A DNA stretch of 42,150 bases from a bacterium (GTDB taxonomy: Bacteria; Patescibacteriota; UBA1384; XYA2-FULL-43-10; JAKAMI01), in NCBI GenBank assembly GCA_021812945.1, contig JAKAMI010000007.1, forward strand, positions 1 to 42,150. The letters run 5' to 3'. Below are positions 18,183-26,804 of this stretch, piece by piece. The position numbers and the translations under genes were made by a program. The notes below the pieces were generated by a model, which saw only the letters and a program-made list of their open reading frames with translations, searched no databases and was not told the origin of the DNA. How positions within the stretch are numbered: position 1 is the first letter of the stretch; each line of letters starts with the position of its first letter.

Positions 18183-18740
18183 CTACTTCTTTCCAGTCTT
18201 ATCGTCAATCTTAGTTTCCGGGTCACGGTCAACAACCGTCCAAGCCGCTTTGTCGACCACACTGTTCGGATAAATATGAAGCTTGCCTTTATCGTCTCTG
18301 ATTCTGACTTTTCGAATGTCGACCTTGCGAATGGTTCCTTCAACTTCTCCGATCTTTACGCGGTAACCAACCTCGAAATCCGGATCTTTGGCTAGGTATA
18401 GACCGGAAGCGATATCGGCGATTACCGGCGCAAAAGCGTTGGCTAGCACCAAACCAACCACCACTGCCGAACCGGAAATGGTGATGGCCAAACTAGTCAT
18501 ACCGGCTTCTCTGGCAATCTCGGTAAACAGTAAAATCCACAGTACTACACCGATGATTCCCGAAAGAAGCGTGGTTAAAGACTTGGGCATTCTAGTCACA
18601 CGCAGCGCATGGGTTGCAACAAGTAAGATGATTTTGATCGCAATAAAACCTATCACCAAAGATACTACCAGCTCCGGCAACTTCGGGCCATAATGCTCGA
18701 CCGGATGCCAAAACATTAAAAGAACGTCTTTAACCAACAT
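18183..18740 (-). CDS. MscS-like mechanosensitive channel family protein
   Basis: Multiple TMs, GSAVVVGLVLANAFAPVIADIASGLYLAKDPDFEVGYRVKIGEVEGTIRKVDIR. Confidence 0.85.
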   Translation of the reverse strand: MLVKDVLLMFWHPVEHYGPKLPELVVSLVIGFIAIKIILLVATHALRVTRMPKSLTTLLSGIIGVVLWILLFTEIAREAGMTSLAITISGSAVVVGLVLANAFAPVIADIASGLYLAKDPDFEVGYRVKIGEVEGTIRKVDIRKVRIRDDKGKLHIYPNSVVDKAAWTVVDRDPETKIDDKTGKK

Positions 18741-20196
18741 TTTTTAGCTCCTCCCTGATTATGCGATTAATTATTTGCGGCTCAACTTGTCCCTTAAACT
18801 CTTTCATTACTTGGCCAACAAAAAAACCAAGAAGATTCTCTTTGCCGGCTTGATATTTTTTCAGAGCATCCGGATTTTCGGAGATAATTTTCTTCACTGC
18901 TTCGCTCACTTGCCCTTCATCGACCTGACTCTCGGATTCTTGGAATTGTTCACTGTTTAATATTTTCTTTTTAGCAAGGTTGGCTGAGACTTTGCCCAGA
19001 AAAATAGCTTTTGAATATTCAATAAGTAATTTTTGATCTTTTTCGATAAGCTCCGGACTGTGAACCAGGAGTTTTGCCAGACTGCCGACCCATTTTTGTT
19101 CAATATTTGTCCAGATCAATCCCGATAATTTTTTATCAGTGACAGCTTTAAGCGCTTCGTCGGACGAGAGCGAGGCAATCTCCGACAGTTTGGCAACTTT
19201 TGTCTGAATGCTCGGCTTGACCAATTTTTCGGCTTCATTTTTTAGAGCCTCGGTTTCAAACGGCGGCAAATCCGGTTCCGGGAAATAGCGGTAGTCGGCC
19301 GCTTCCTCCTTGTGTCGTTGTTCATAGGTTTCACCGGTGGTTGAGTCGAATCCTCGAGTGACTTTGCCCTTGACCCAATCAGGATATTTTTCGCGAAGTC
19401 TATTTTCCTCGTGTCTTAAAGCCTTCTCCACAAACCGGAACGAGTTGATATTCTTTATTTCAACAATTCCCGACATTCTTTTTTTTGTGCCCTTTCTGTG
19501 TATGATTTCTGTGTGTGTAATCGAGATATTCGCATCACAGCGGAGGTGTCCCTTCTCCATATCCGCATCCGAAACGCCCTGATTTATAAGCTCGGCCTGA
19601 ATAATCTTCATAAACTCCTTGGCTTCCTCTGGCGAGTGAATGTCCGGTTCCGAAACTATCTCCATCAGCGGAGTTGAAGCACGGTTCAGGTCGACAAGAG
19701 AATAATCTTTGCCGGCCGGATGATTGAGCTTCCCCGCATCTTCTTCGAGATGGATCCGATTTAATCTAATGACCCTTCTTTCTTTTTGATCTTTTGAATT
19801 TTGAATTTGGGATTTGTTTAGAATTTCGGATTTAGAGTTTAGAATTTCTATACTACCTCTTCGGCAAAACGGTTGGTCATACTGTGAAATCTGATAGCCT
19901 TTTGGTAGATCGGGGTAAAAGTAATGTTTGCGGTCAAACTTGGAAACTGGGTTGATGTTACAGTCTAACGCTAAACCGAACTGAATGGTTTTAAGTATGG
20001 CTTCACGGTTGGCAACGGGCAGGGTTCCCGGCATCCCCAAACAACGCGGACAAACCACCGAGTTTGATTCTTTGCCCTGAGCGTCATTATTGCAACCGCA
20101 AAACATCTTACGCTTAGTATTTAACTGCGCATGTATCTCTAACCCGATTGTTGTGGTGAACGTAGTTGAATCCATTGTCGTTTCAAATTCCGGCAT
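18730..20196 (-). CDS. gatB: Asp-tRNA(Asn)/Glu-tRNA(Gln) amidotransferase subunit B
   Basis: TTIGLEIHAQLNTKRKMFCGC, LPKGYQISQYDQP, LEEDAGKLNH, C-terminal GatB/YqeY. Confidence 0.95.
   Translation of the reverse strand: MPEFETTMDSTTFTTTIGLEIHAQLNTKRKMFCGCNNDAQGKESNSVVCPRCLGMPGTLPVANREAILKTIQFGLALDCNINPVSKFDRKHYFYPDLPKGYQISQYDQPFCRRGSIEILNSKSEILNKSQIQNSKDQKERRVIRLNRIHLEEDAGKLNHPAGKDYSLVDLNRASTPLMEIVSEPDIHSPEEAKEFMKIIQAELINQGVSDADMEKGHLRCDANISITHTEIIHRKGTKKRMSGIVEIKNINSFRFVEKALRHEENRLREKYPDWVKGKVTRGFDSTTGETYEQRHKEEAADYRYFPEPDLPPFETEALKNEAEKLVKPSIQTKVAKLSEIASLSSDEALKAVTDKKLSGLIWTNIEQKWVGSLAKLLVHSPELIEKDQKLLIEYSKAIFLGKVSANLAKKKILNSEQFQESESQVDEGQVSEAVKKIISENPDALKKYQAGKENLLGFFVGQVMKEFKGQVEPQIINRIIREELKNVG
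19788..19850. repeat. Half copy of the AAATCCTAAAC element in frame in gatB
   Basis: 21-nt identity (GGATTTAGAGTTTAGAATTTC at 19828-19848) to the reverse complement of 37458-37478; encodes EILNSKSEILNKSQIQNSKDQKE. Confidence 0.85.
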
Positions 20197-20545
20197 AGTT
20201 TTGTCTCAAATATCCTATTACTTCATTGGTAAATAAATCGTACGCATTTATTAACTCACGAATGTTTTTCCTCCTTGCTTGGTCGTCTTTAAAACTATGC
20301 TCCACTACCAGTAAATCATGATACTTGACTTTTAGCCTTGCAGAAAGCAGATTCTGAGCAACTAAGTCCTCAGTCCAGGCAAGAATCGTCGCCGCCCAAG
20401 CTCGCCTGGCCTTGAATCTCCCGCCGCCGGAATGGTCGATTGTTGTATCCAGATCCCATTTCAAAAGATCACTCAAAACTTCTAATGTCCGATTAATTAA
20501 TTCTTTATCAATTTTTTCTAGGTTCTGACTTACAAATTCACCCAT
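20183..20545 (-). CDS. Hypothetical helical protein
   Basis: 120 aa ORF sharing 14 nt with gatB start; downstream of the HEPN-like gene. Confidence 0.6.
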   Translation of the reverse strand: MGEFVSQNLEKIDKELINRTLEVLSDLLKWDLDTTIDHSGGGRFKARRAWAATILAWTEDLVAQNLLSARLKVKYHDLLVVEHSFKDDQARRKNIRELINAYDLFTNEVIGYLRQNYAGI

Positions 20546-20996
20546 TGATATACTCCATTAGCATTTTAGCTGCTTGACGCAAGGTGTCTTTATCTATTTT
20601 AGCAGTTTCGTGGGCAATAAGGTTACGAACCTTGTGGCCCTGCCAGATGGCGTTGTAAAACTGCGGCTCGATGTAAGGCTGGGCTGCCCGCAGCCGGTCG
20701 GAAAATGATTGGCCGGAGTAACCTTTGGCGCGCAGTACGTAGTCGATCAGTTTGTCGGCTTCGATAACCGCTTGTTTCAGCTCGTAAATGTTGTCGGACC
20801 GGAGCATTTGTTCGATCTCGGTTCTTTTGTGAAAAATATGGGTGCGGACTTGGGAATTAAAGCCGGTGGCGCGTTTTCTTTTTTTAAAGGGAAGCGTGAC
20901 CAGCCACCATAGTAGCTTGAAAAATCCGCCGACAACCACCGCCAAGACATTGGGCTGATTTCTGTACCGATTTTTTCTGTGCTGGTAATTCGGCAT
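20538..20996 (-). CDS. Hypothetical protein with HEPN-like Rx4H motif
   Basis: N-terminal hydrophobic segment; AVIEADKLIDYVLRAKGYSG...HKVRNLIAHET. Confidence 0.6.
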   Translation of the reverse strand: MPNYQHRKNRYRNQPNVLAVVVGGFFKLLWWLVTLPFKKRKRATGFNSQVRTHIFHKRTEIEQMLRSDNIYELKQAVIEADKLIDYVLRAKGYSGQSFSDRLRAAQPYIEPQFYNAIWQGHKVRNLIAHETAKIDKDTLRQAAKMLMEYING

Positions 20997-21005
20997 CTCT
21001 CCTCA

Positions 21006-21878
21006 TTAGTCATTCCGGACTTGCTGTGCCCTTCCGTAGCCTTGTGCGAAGGAGGGATCTGGAAACCAGATGATTAAATCGATCGGGTCACTTTGGACTT
21101 TGTCACGTAATATTTTCAGATTATCACCGAAAAATAAAGTCCTATTTTGTAGATTATCCATATTTGTAGTCCCGGCTAATTGACAATTAAAGTAATATTT
21201 GATACCGTCGGTATGCAGGTTGTCGCAGGGCCGCCTGTCATCAAATGCAGAATCCCGCTTAGGCGGGATTTTTGCTTTTTTAAGATCTAGCTTCAACAAC
21301 TGACTTCTAAAATCAATAATATCAAAATAATAATTAGAGGCCGGTGGTAATTCTTTAGCTACATGGCCCTTTTTAGAAAAAACTGCTGTAATCTTATTTT
21401 GCCCTCTTAAGAACTTTAAAAGATATTCGAAATCGCAATCACCGGAAAACAATACAAATGAATCATATTTTTCAAGTAAGTACACGGCATCGGCAGTAAT
21501 TTCAACATCAAAATTCGCTTTTCGGTGGGGATGATCGATTGTGTGATCTCGGTATTCCTTCAATGCTTTTGTCTTTAGCCCGTAGCCGTCATTTTTAAGT
21601 ACTGTTAGAAACTTATCGTGTCCAGTATTATCAAACCTAGCAGAGTAAAAGATTATTTTCTTTAAATCAGAGTGTTTTTCAAAAAACCTCTTCAGTTTTT
21701 TATAATCTACCCTCCAACACAACTTATTTTCCTGGTATTTTTTGAATTTATCTGAGATATCTTTGGGATTTACCCACATCGCTTGAACAGAGCGCTCAAG
21801 ATTGGCGGCATCAATAAAAACGAATGTTTTTCCTTTTACCCCTTTACAGAATTTTTCGACCATCTCATCAATTTCCAT
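21006..21878 (-). CDS. NYN-domain (LabA/DUF88-like) protein with aberrant C-terminal extension
   Basis: VFIDAANLERS...NFDVEITADAVYLL...FVLFSGDCDFEYLLKFLR; C-terminus MDNLQNRTLFFGDNLKILRDKVQSDPIDLIIWFPDP resembles a DNA methylase N-terminus. Confidence 0.8.
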   Translation of the reverse strand: MEIDEMVEKFCKGVKGKTFVFIDAANLERSVQAMWVNPKDISDKFKKYQENKLCWRVDYKKLKRFFEKHSDLKKIIFYSARFDNTGHDKFLTVLKNDGYGLKTKALKEYRDHTIDHPHRKANFDVEITADAVYLLEKYDSFVLFSGDCDFEYLLKFLRGQNKITAVFSKKGHVAKELPPASNYYFDIIDFRSQLLKLDLKKAKIPPKRDSAFDDRRPCDNLHTDGIKYYFNCQLAGTTNMDNLQNRTLFFGDNLKILRDKVQSDPIDLIIWFPDPSFAQGYGRAQQVRND

Positions 21879-21895
21879 AGAAATATTATACCAAT

Positions 21896-22549
21896 TTAAT
21901 TTTGAATTATAACATCCTCAAGATAAACCGGCGCAATCGGCTTGTCGTTTTTGTCGGTCGGCGCCTCTGAAATTTGTTTAACCACCTCCAGGCCCTCGAC
22001 CACCTGGGCAAAAACGGTATATTTCCCGTCCAGACTGGTTTGATCCTTGTTGGTCACAATGAAGAATTGGCTGCCGTTGGTGTTGGCGCCGGCGTTAGCC
22101 ATCCCGACCGCTCCGGGTATGAACTTGTGTGAATTTATCTCATCGTTGAATTGGTACCCCGGGCCGCCGGTTCCGTCACCTTTGGGATCGCCGGTTTGGA
22201 TAACAAAATCTTTGATTACCCGATGCCACAGTAGATGTTTGTAATAACCTTTGTTGGCCAATTTGGCCAGATTGTCCACCGTATTCGGCGCATCCTTTTT
22301 GAAAAGTTCCATTTTGATGTCACCGTCGGAAGTTTTTAAAATTGCATACATTTTTTTGTTATCCTGATAATTTTTATAAAATGGGAAGGCAACTGCTGCC
22401 AATATCGCTAACATCACAATTATTGATGCTGGCTTGACAAACAATGCCCAAAAATCAAAACCGGTATTTTTGCGAGTCTTTATTTCTTCCTGAAACGTCT
22501 TTGCCCTCTCTTCTCGTTTCTCTTTTCTAATTTTAGCTTTCTTTCCCAT
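21896..22549 (-). CDS. Cyclophilin-type peptidyl-prolyl isomerase, membrane-anchored
   Basis: FHRVIKDFVIQTGDPKGDGTGGPGY-like core (WHRVIKDFVIQTGDPKGDGTGGPGYQF), NGSQFFIV. Confidence 0.95.
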   Translation of the reverse strand: MGKKAKIRKEKREERAKTFQEEIKTRKNTGFDFWALFVKPASIIVMLAILAAVAFPFYKNYQDNKKMYAILKTSDGDIKMELFKKDAPNTVDNLAKLANKGYYKHLLWHRVIKDFVIQTGDPKGDGTGGPGYQFNDEINSHKFIPGAVGMANAGANTNGSQFFIVTNKDQTSLDGKYTVFAQVVEGLEVVKQISEAPTDKNDKPIAPVYLEDVIIQN

Positions 22550-22572
22550 GAGTTTTATCCGTGATTGCTCGT

Positions 22573-22609
22573 GATGACAGTCTTTACTGCATTTGCAAAG
22601 ACTGTCATC
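22573..22609. repeat. TGACAGTCTTT hairpin family copy
   Basis: GATGACAGTCTTT / AAAGACTGTCATC perfect 13-bp arms. Confidence 0.9.
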
Positions 22610-22665
22610 GCTAATTAATTTCTGGATTCTGAATCAAGTTCAGGATGGCAACCTCACGACACTAA

Positions 22666-24158
22666 TCAAAGTTTTGGCTTGATATCTGATATTTTAGCTG
22701 CCTTCTCGAAGGCACTGGCTACTTCGAATATCTTACCTTCGCCCATCATCGGACCAATAATTTGTATACCGACCGGAAGTCCGGATTCGGTAAACCCAGC
22801 CGGTACACTCATGGCTGGAATGCCTGCCGTATTTATCGGTACGGTGTCAGCATCGGCTTTGTACATTGAAAGCGGATCATCCAACTTTTCTCCAATTTTA
22901 AAAGCCGGAAATGGTGAAACCGGCGCCATTAAGACATCGACTTCGGACAATATTTTTTCGTATTCTTCTTTGATTTTGGTGCGAACTTTGGCGGCTTTCA
23001 GATAATACGCATCGAAGTAACCGGAAGAAAGGGTATAAGTGCCCATCATAATGGATCTTTTTGCTTCACTGCCAAAGCCTTCAGTTCTTGACTGTAAGTA
23101 AACATCGCTCAAACTTAGTCCCACGTCCGGAGTCCGGAGTCCTGAGTCTTTGGACTTGATGGCTGACAGCCCGTAACGAATCCCATCATAGCGTGACAAG
23201 TTCGAAGAAGCCTCGGATTTTACCAGAACATAGTAGGTCGCAATGGCATATTTTGTCATGGGTAAAGAGACATCAACGACTTCTGCTCCCAAAGATTCCA
23301 GCATGGATTTCGCATTTTCTAAGATTCTGGCAACTTCATTATTCAACCCTTCGCCAAAGAATTCTTTTGGCAGACCTATTTTCTTCCCCTTCAAATCCGA
23401 TCGTAAAAAAGTTGTGTAGTCCGGTAGTTTATCGCGCGTGGTGGTTGAATCGTCAACATCATGCCCGGCAATATGGTTCAAGACAATGGCCGCATCTTCA
23501 ACCGTTTTGGTAATCGGGCCGATGGTATCAAAACTGGAGGCGTAGCTAACTACCCCGAATCTTGAGACCAGGCCGTAGGTAACTTTCAAACCCACTGTCG
23601 AACAAAAACTTGAGGGTTGGCGGATCGATCCGCCGGTATCCGTCCCCAGCGCAAAAACACACTCGTCGGCGCTTACCGCCGCGGCGCTTCCGCCGCTGGA
23701 GCCGCCAGGGACTCGCTCTAAATTCCAAGGGTTCTTGGTTGGCCCGAAATAAGAGTTTTCGGTAGAGGAACCCATGGTGAATTCGTCGGTATTGGCTTTG
23801 CCTAAAAGAATACAACCGGCATCCATCAGTTTTTTTGTCACTGTGGCGTCAAAATCGGGGATATAATCTTTAAGAATTTTAGAAGCGGCAGTAGTTTTTA
23901 TCCCTTTAGTTGAAAAGACATCTTTAAGAGCCATCGGGATACCATCTATTTACTTAGGGCTTCCCCTCGAGCCCGTCGTTCATCACTTGCCTTAGCCTGT
24001 TTGAGCGCTAATTCACTCGTAACCGTAATAAAAGAATTTAGTTTCGGTTCCAGTTGATTTATTCGGGCTAAAAATGACTCGGTTAGCTCAACCGAAGTTA
24101 TCTCGCCCTTTTCCAAGAGATCACGGGCCTCTTTGATTGTTAGTTTGTATAATTCCAT
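22666..24158 (-). pseudogene. gatA: Asp/Glu-tRNA amidotransferase subunit A, frameshifted near 23946
   Basis: N-terminal ORF 23946-24158 (MELYKLTIKEARDLLEKGEITS...) and C-terminal ORF 22666-23934 (MALKDVFSTKGIKTTAASKIL...GGSSGGSAAAV) join by a one-base shift restoring SK-LDGIPMALKD. Confidence 0.85.
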
Positions 24159-24160
24159 GT

Positions 24161-24293
24161 ATAAATCCTAAACTCCAAATCCTAAATCCTAAATAAATTC
24201 AAAATAGAAAATTCAAAAAATGGGCAAATTTGTGATTTTGGATTTTGAGTTTGTGATTTCATTAGAATTTAGAGTTTAAAGTTTAGAATTTAT
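24161..24293. repeat. AAATCCTAAAC AT-rich inverted-repeat element between gatC and gatA
   Basis: TATAAATCCTAAACTCCAAATCCTAAATCC... / ...TTAGAATTTAGAGTTTAAAGTTTAGAATTTATTC. Confidence 0.85.
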
Positions 24294-24580
24294 TCAAATA
24301 CCGCAGGTACTTTGATGCTTCGGCCTTCTTTTTCCGGAGAATTCTCAAGAAGTGACTCGGGAGCTACCGGATTGGTGATTTCATCTGGAACAAAAACATC
24401 TTTTAGACCCGTGACTTGAGAAACCATTTCGACACCCTCGGTATCAACTTCTTTTAGCTGCTCAATATATTCCAAAACACTCGAAAGCTGACCGGCAAAT
24501 TTCTCGGTTTCTTGATCGGTTAATTTGAGTTTGGAAAGATGTGCTATATGGAGTACGTCTTCTTTTGAAAGTTTAGCCAT
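24290..24580 (-). CDS. gatC: Asp/Glu-tRNA amidotransferase subunit C
   Basis: MAKLSKEDVLHIAHLSKLKLTDQETEKFAGQLSSVLEYIEQLKEVDTEGV. Confidence 0.93.
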   Translation of the reverse strand: MAKLSKEDVLHIAHLSKLKLTDQETEKFAGQLSSVLEYIEQLKEVDTEGVEMVSQVTGLKDVFVPDEITNPVAPESLLENSPEKEGRSIKVPAVFE

Positions 24581-24680
24581 AATAGCTTCCACAAATCTTA
24601 TTCACAAATAATCACAAACATAAAACAACCGCACAGACAGGCTACTTCTGATACTAGCACTTATTCAGACTCGGTTCAAT

Positions 24681-24735
24681 AATAGTCACTATCCAACTGT
24701 CCACCCGGCGGGTGGACAGTTGGATAGTGACTATT
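24681..24735. repeat. Perfect 26-bp-arm palindrome overlapping the ligA stop codon
   Basis: AATAGTCACTATCCAACTGTCCACCC-GGC-GGGTGGACAGTTGGATAGTGACTATT. Confidence 0.97.
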
Positions 24736-26794
24736 TCAGGAGACCAAGGAACTCTTGTTCGGTGAGAATCTTTACGCCGAGAGTGCGGGCTTTGTCGTAT
24801 TTAGAACCGGGGTTTTCCCCTGCCAATACATAATCGGTTTTAGGCGAAACTGAGGAAGAAATTTGTCCACCATATTGGACTATTCGTTTATGAGCTTCGT
24901 CGCGGGTCATAGTTTCCAGTGTCCCTGTCACCACAAATGTTTTATTATCTAATTTATTAGCCGAGACAGGGGAGTGATAATTTTTAATCTTGACCCCAAA
25001 ACTTTGCAGTTTTTTAATGAATTTAATATTTTTCTCGTCCTTGAGGTATTCAATCAAACTCTCGGCGACCTTGCCGCCAATGCCATACATTCGCTCAAAA
25101 TCCCCTTCGTCTGCTTTCATCAGGTTCTCCAAACTGCCAAACTGTTTGGCTAGATCGGTGGCCATTTGTGTGCCGACATGACGGATGCCAAGTGCGTATA
25201 TAAATGAGTCCAGTTCTATACTTTTAGCATTTATAATAGCTTCTACCAAGTTCTTGGAAGATTGTTCCGCAAACCGTTCAAGCGGCTCCAAATCCCCTTC
25301 CTTTAGGTCAAATAAGTCGGCAGCGTCCTTGACCAAGCCTTCATTTACCAACTGTTCGATGATCTTAGGACCCAAACCATCGATCTCAAAGGCTCCTTTA
25401 GCTACGAAATGACTGATGCTTCTTAGTTGGCGTATGGAGCAGTTTTTGTCAGCGCAAAAATAATCGACCTCCCCCTCTCGTTTAACCACCTTCCCGCCGC
25501 AAATCGGACAGGTCTCGGGCATTTTAAAGGTTTTTTCGTCCCCGTTTCTCATTCTTTTGATAACCTCAACCACCTCCGGAATGACATCTCCGGCCTTGCG
25601 GATAATGACGGTGTCGCCTATTTTAATGTCTTTACGTTTGACCTCGTCGGCATTGTGTAGCGTGGCACGAGATACGACTGAGCCGGCAACTAGGGTCGGT
25701 TCCATCACCGCCACCGGTGTCAGTTTACCGGTTCGTCCGACTTGGACGATAATATCTTTGACTACCGATGTCGCCTCTTCGGCTGGGAATTTATATGCAA
25801 TTTGTCCCCGAGGCGCTTTGCCGACTACTCCCAGCTGCTTGAATAATTTTTCATCGTTGATCCCGACCACGATGCCATCGGTTTGGTAAGGCAGCTTCTC
25901 CCGCTCTTTGTTCCAGTGTTTAATGTAAGCAAAAACATCGTCCAGACTGCTGCATATTTTATTGTTTTGGTTGGTGCGAAAACCCAGGTCCCGAGCCAAA
26001 TCGTGTTCTTCTGAATGCTTTTTAAGTCCCGAGTCTGTCGGGATGGCATACATCATAAAATCCAGATTTCTTCCTGCGGTAATCTTCGGATCCAGCTGTC
26101 GGATAGAGCCGGCGGCGATGTTCCGCGGGTTGGCGTATAAAGGCTGTCCTTTTTTCTTCTGCTCCTGATTGAGTTTTTCAAAATCCGCCCGCGGCAAATA
26201 GGCTTCGCCGCGAATTTCTAATTCTTTTTTGAACACGTCATCCTGAACGGAGTGAAGGATCCCGTTATTTGCGACAGGATTCTTCGTCTTCGCCTCAGAA
26301 TGACGTAATGATAGTGGTATTGATTCGATGGTCTTAAGATTATTTGTGACGTCCTCCCCCACCACCCCGTCGCCGCGCGTTGCCCCCAGTTTAAATACGC
26401 CGTTTTTATAGGTCAAACTCACCGCCAATCCATCCATCTTGAGTTCGCAAAAATAACCCGATTGTTTTATTTTTTCGATTCCGACCAGCTTAGCCAATCT
26501 CTCCTGCCACTTTGCTAAGTCCTCCTCCGAAAAAGCGTCGTTTAGCGAGAGCATCGGCGATGAATGATGAACTTTGACAAACTTATCCAGCGGCTCTCCG
26601 CCGACCCTCTGTGTTGGCGAGTCCGATGTAATAAATTCAGGGTATTGTGTCTCCAGATCTGATAATTCCCGCTTCAGTGAATCGTCGACCGCATCCGAGA
26701 CCCGAGGTTCGTCCAGAACATGATAAGCGTATCGATTACCATCGATCTCTTTTTTGAGTACGCTAATACGTTTTTCGGCTTCATCTTTAGTCAT
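24731..26794 (-). CDS. ligA: NAD-dependent DNA ligase
   Basis: CELKMDGLAVSLTY, zinc finger CPICGG...CADKNC, HhH repeats, BRCT. Confidence 0.96.
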   Translation of the reverse strand: MTKDEAEKRISVLKKEIDGNRYAYHVLDEPRVSDAVDDSLKRELSDLETQYPEFITSDSPTQRVGGEPLDKFVKVHHSSPMLSLNDAFSEEDLAKWQERLAKLVGIEKIKQSGYFCELKMDGLAVSLTYKNGVFKLGATRGDGVVGEDVTNNLKTIESIPLSLRHSEAKTKNPVANNGILHSVQDDVFKKELEIRGEAYLPRADFEKLNQEQKKKGQPLYANPRNIAAGSIRQLDPKITAGRNLDFMMYAIPTDSGLKKHSEEHDLARDLGFRTNQNNKICSSLDDVFAYIKHWNKEREKLPYQTDGIVVGINDEKLFKQLGVVGKAPRGQIAYKFPAEEATSVVKDIIVQVGRTGKLTPVAVMEPTLVAGSVVSRATLHNADEVKRKDIKIGDTVIIRKAGDVIPEVVEVIKRMRNGDEKTFKMPETCPICGGKVVKREGEVDYFCADKNCSIRQLRSISHFVAKGAFEIDGLGPKIIEQLVNEGLVKDAADLFDLKEGDLEPLERFAEQSSKNLVEAIINAKSIELDSFIYALGIRHVGTQMATDLAKQFGSLENLMKADEGDFERMYGIGGKVAESLIEYLKDEKNIKFIKKLQSFGVKIKNYHSPVSANKLDNKTFVVTGTLETMTRDEAHKRIVQYGGQISSSVSPKTDYVLAGENPGSKYDKARTLGVKILTEQEFLGLLK
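26235..26306. repeat. 72-bp palindromic repeat in frame inside ligA
   Basis: ACGTCATCCTGA...TCAGAATGACGT ends; encodes RHSEAKTKNPVANNGILHSVQDDV on the minus strand. Confidence 0.9.
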
Positions 26795-26804
26795 TTATCG
26801 ATTA

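Noticed and set aside
21251-21275. Plus-strand terminator AATCCCGC-TTAG-GCGGGATTTTTG
   Set aside because: No plus-strand gene upstream; more likely a repeat-derived hairpin in the NYN ORF.
23930-23960. Programmed -1 frameshift in gatA
   Set aside because: No canonical X XXY YYZ slippery heptamer and no obvious downstream stimulatory structure; a one-base deletion or sequence error is simpler, though not proven.
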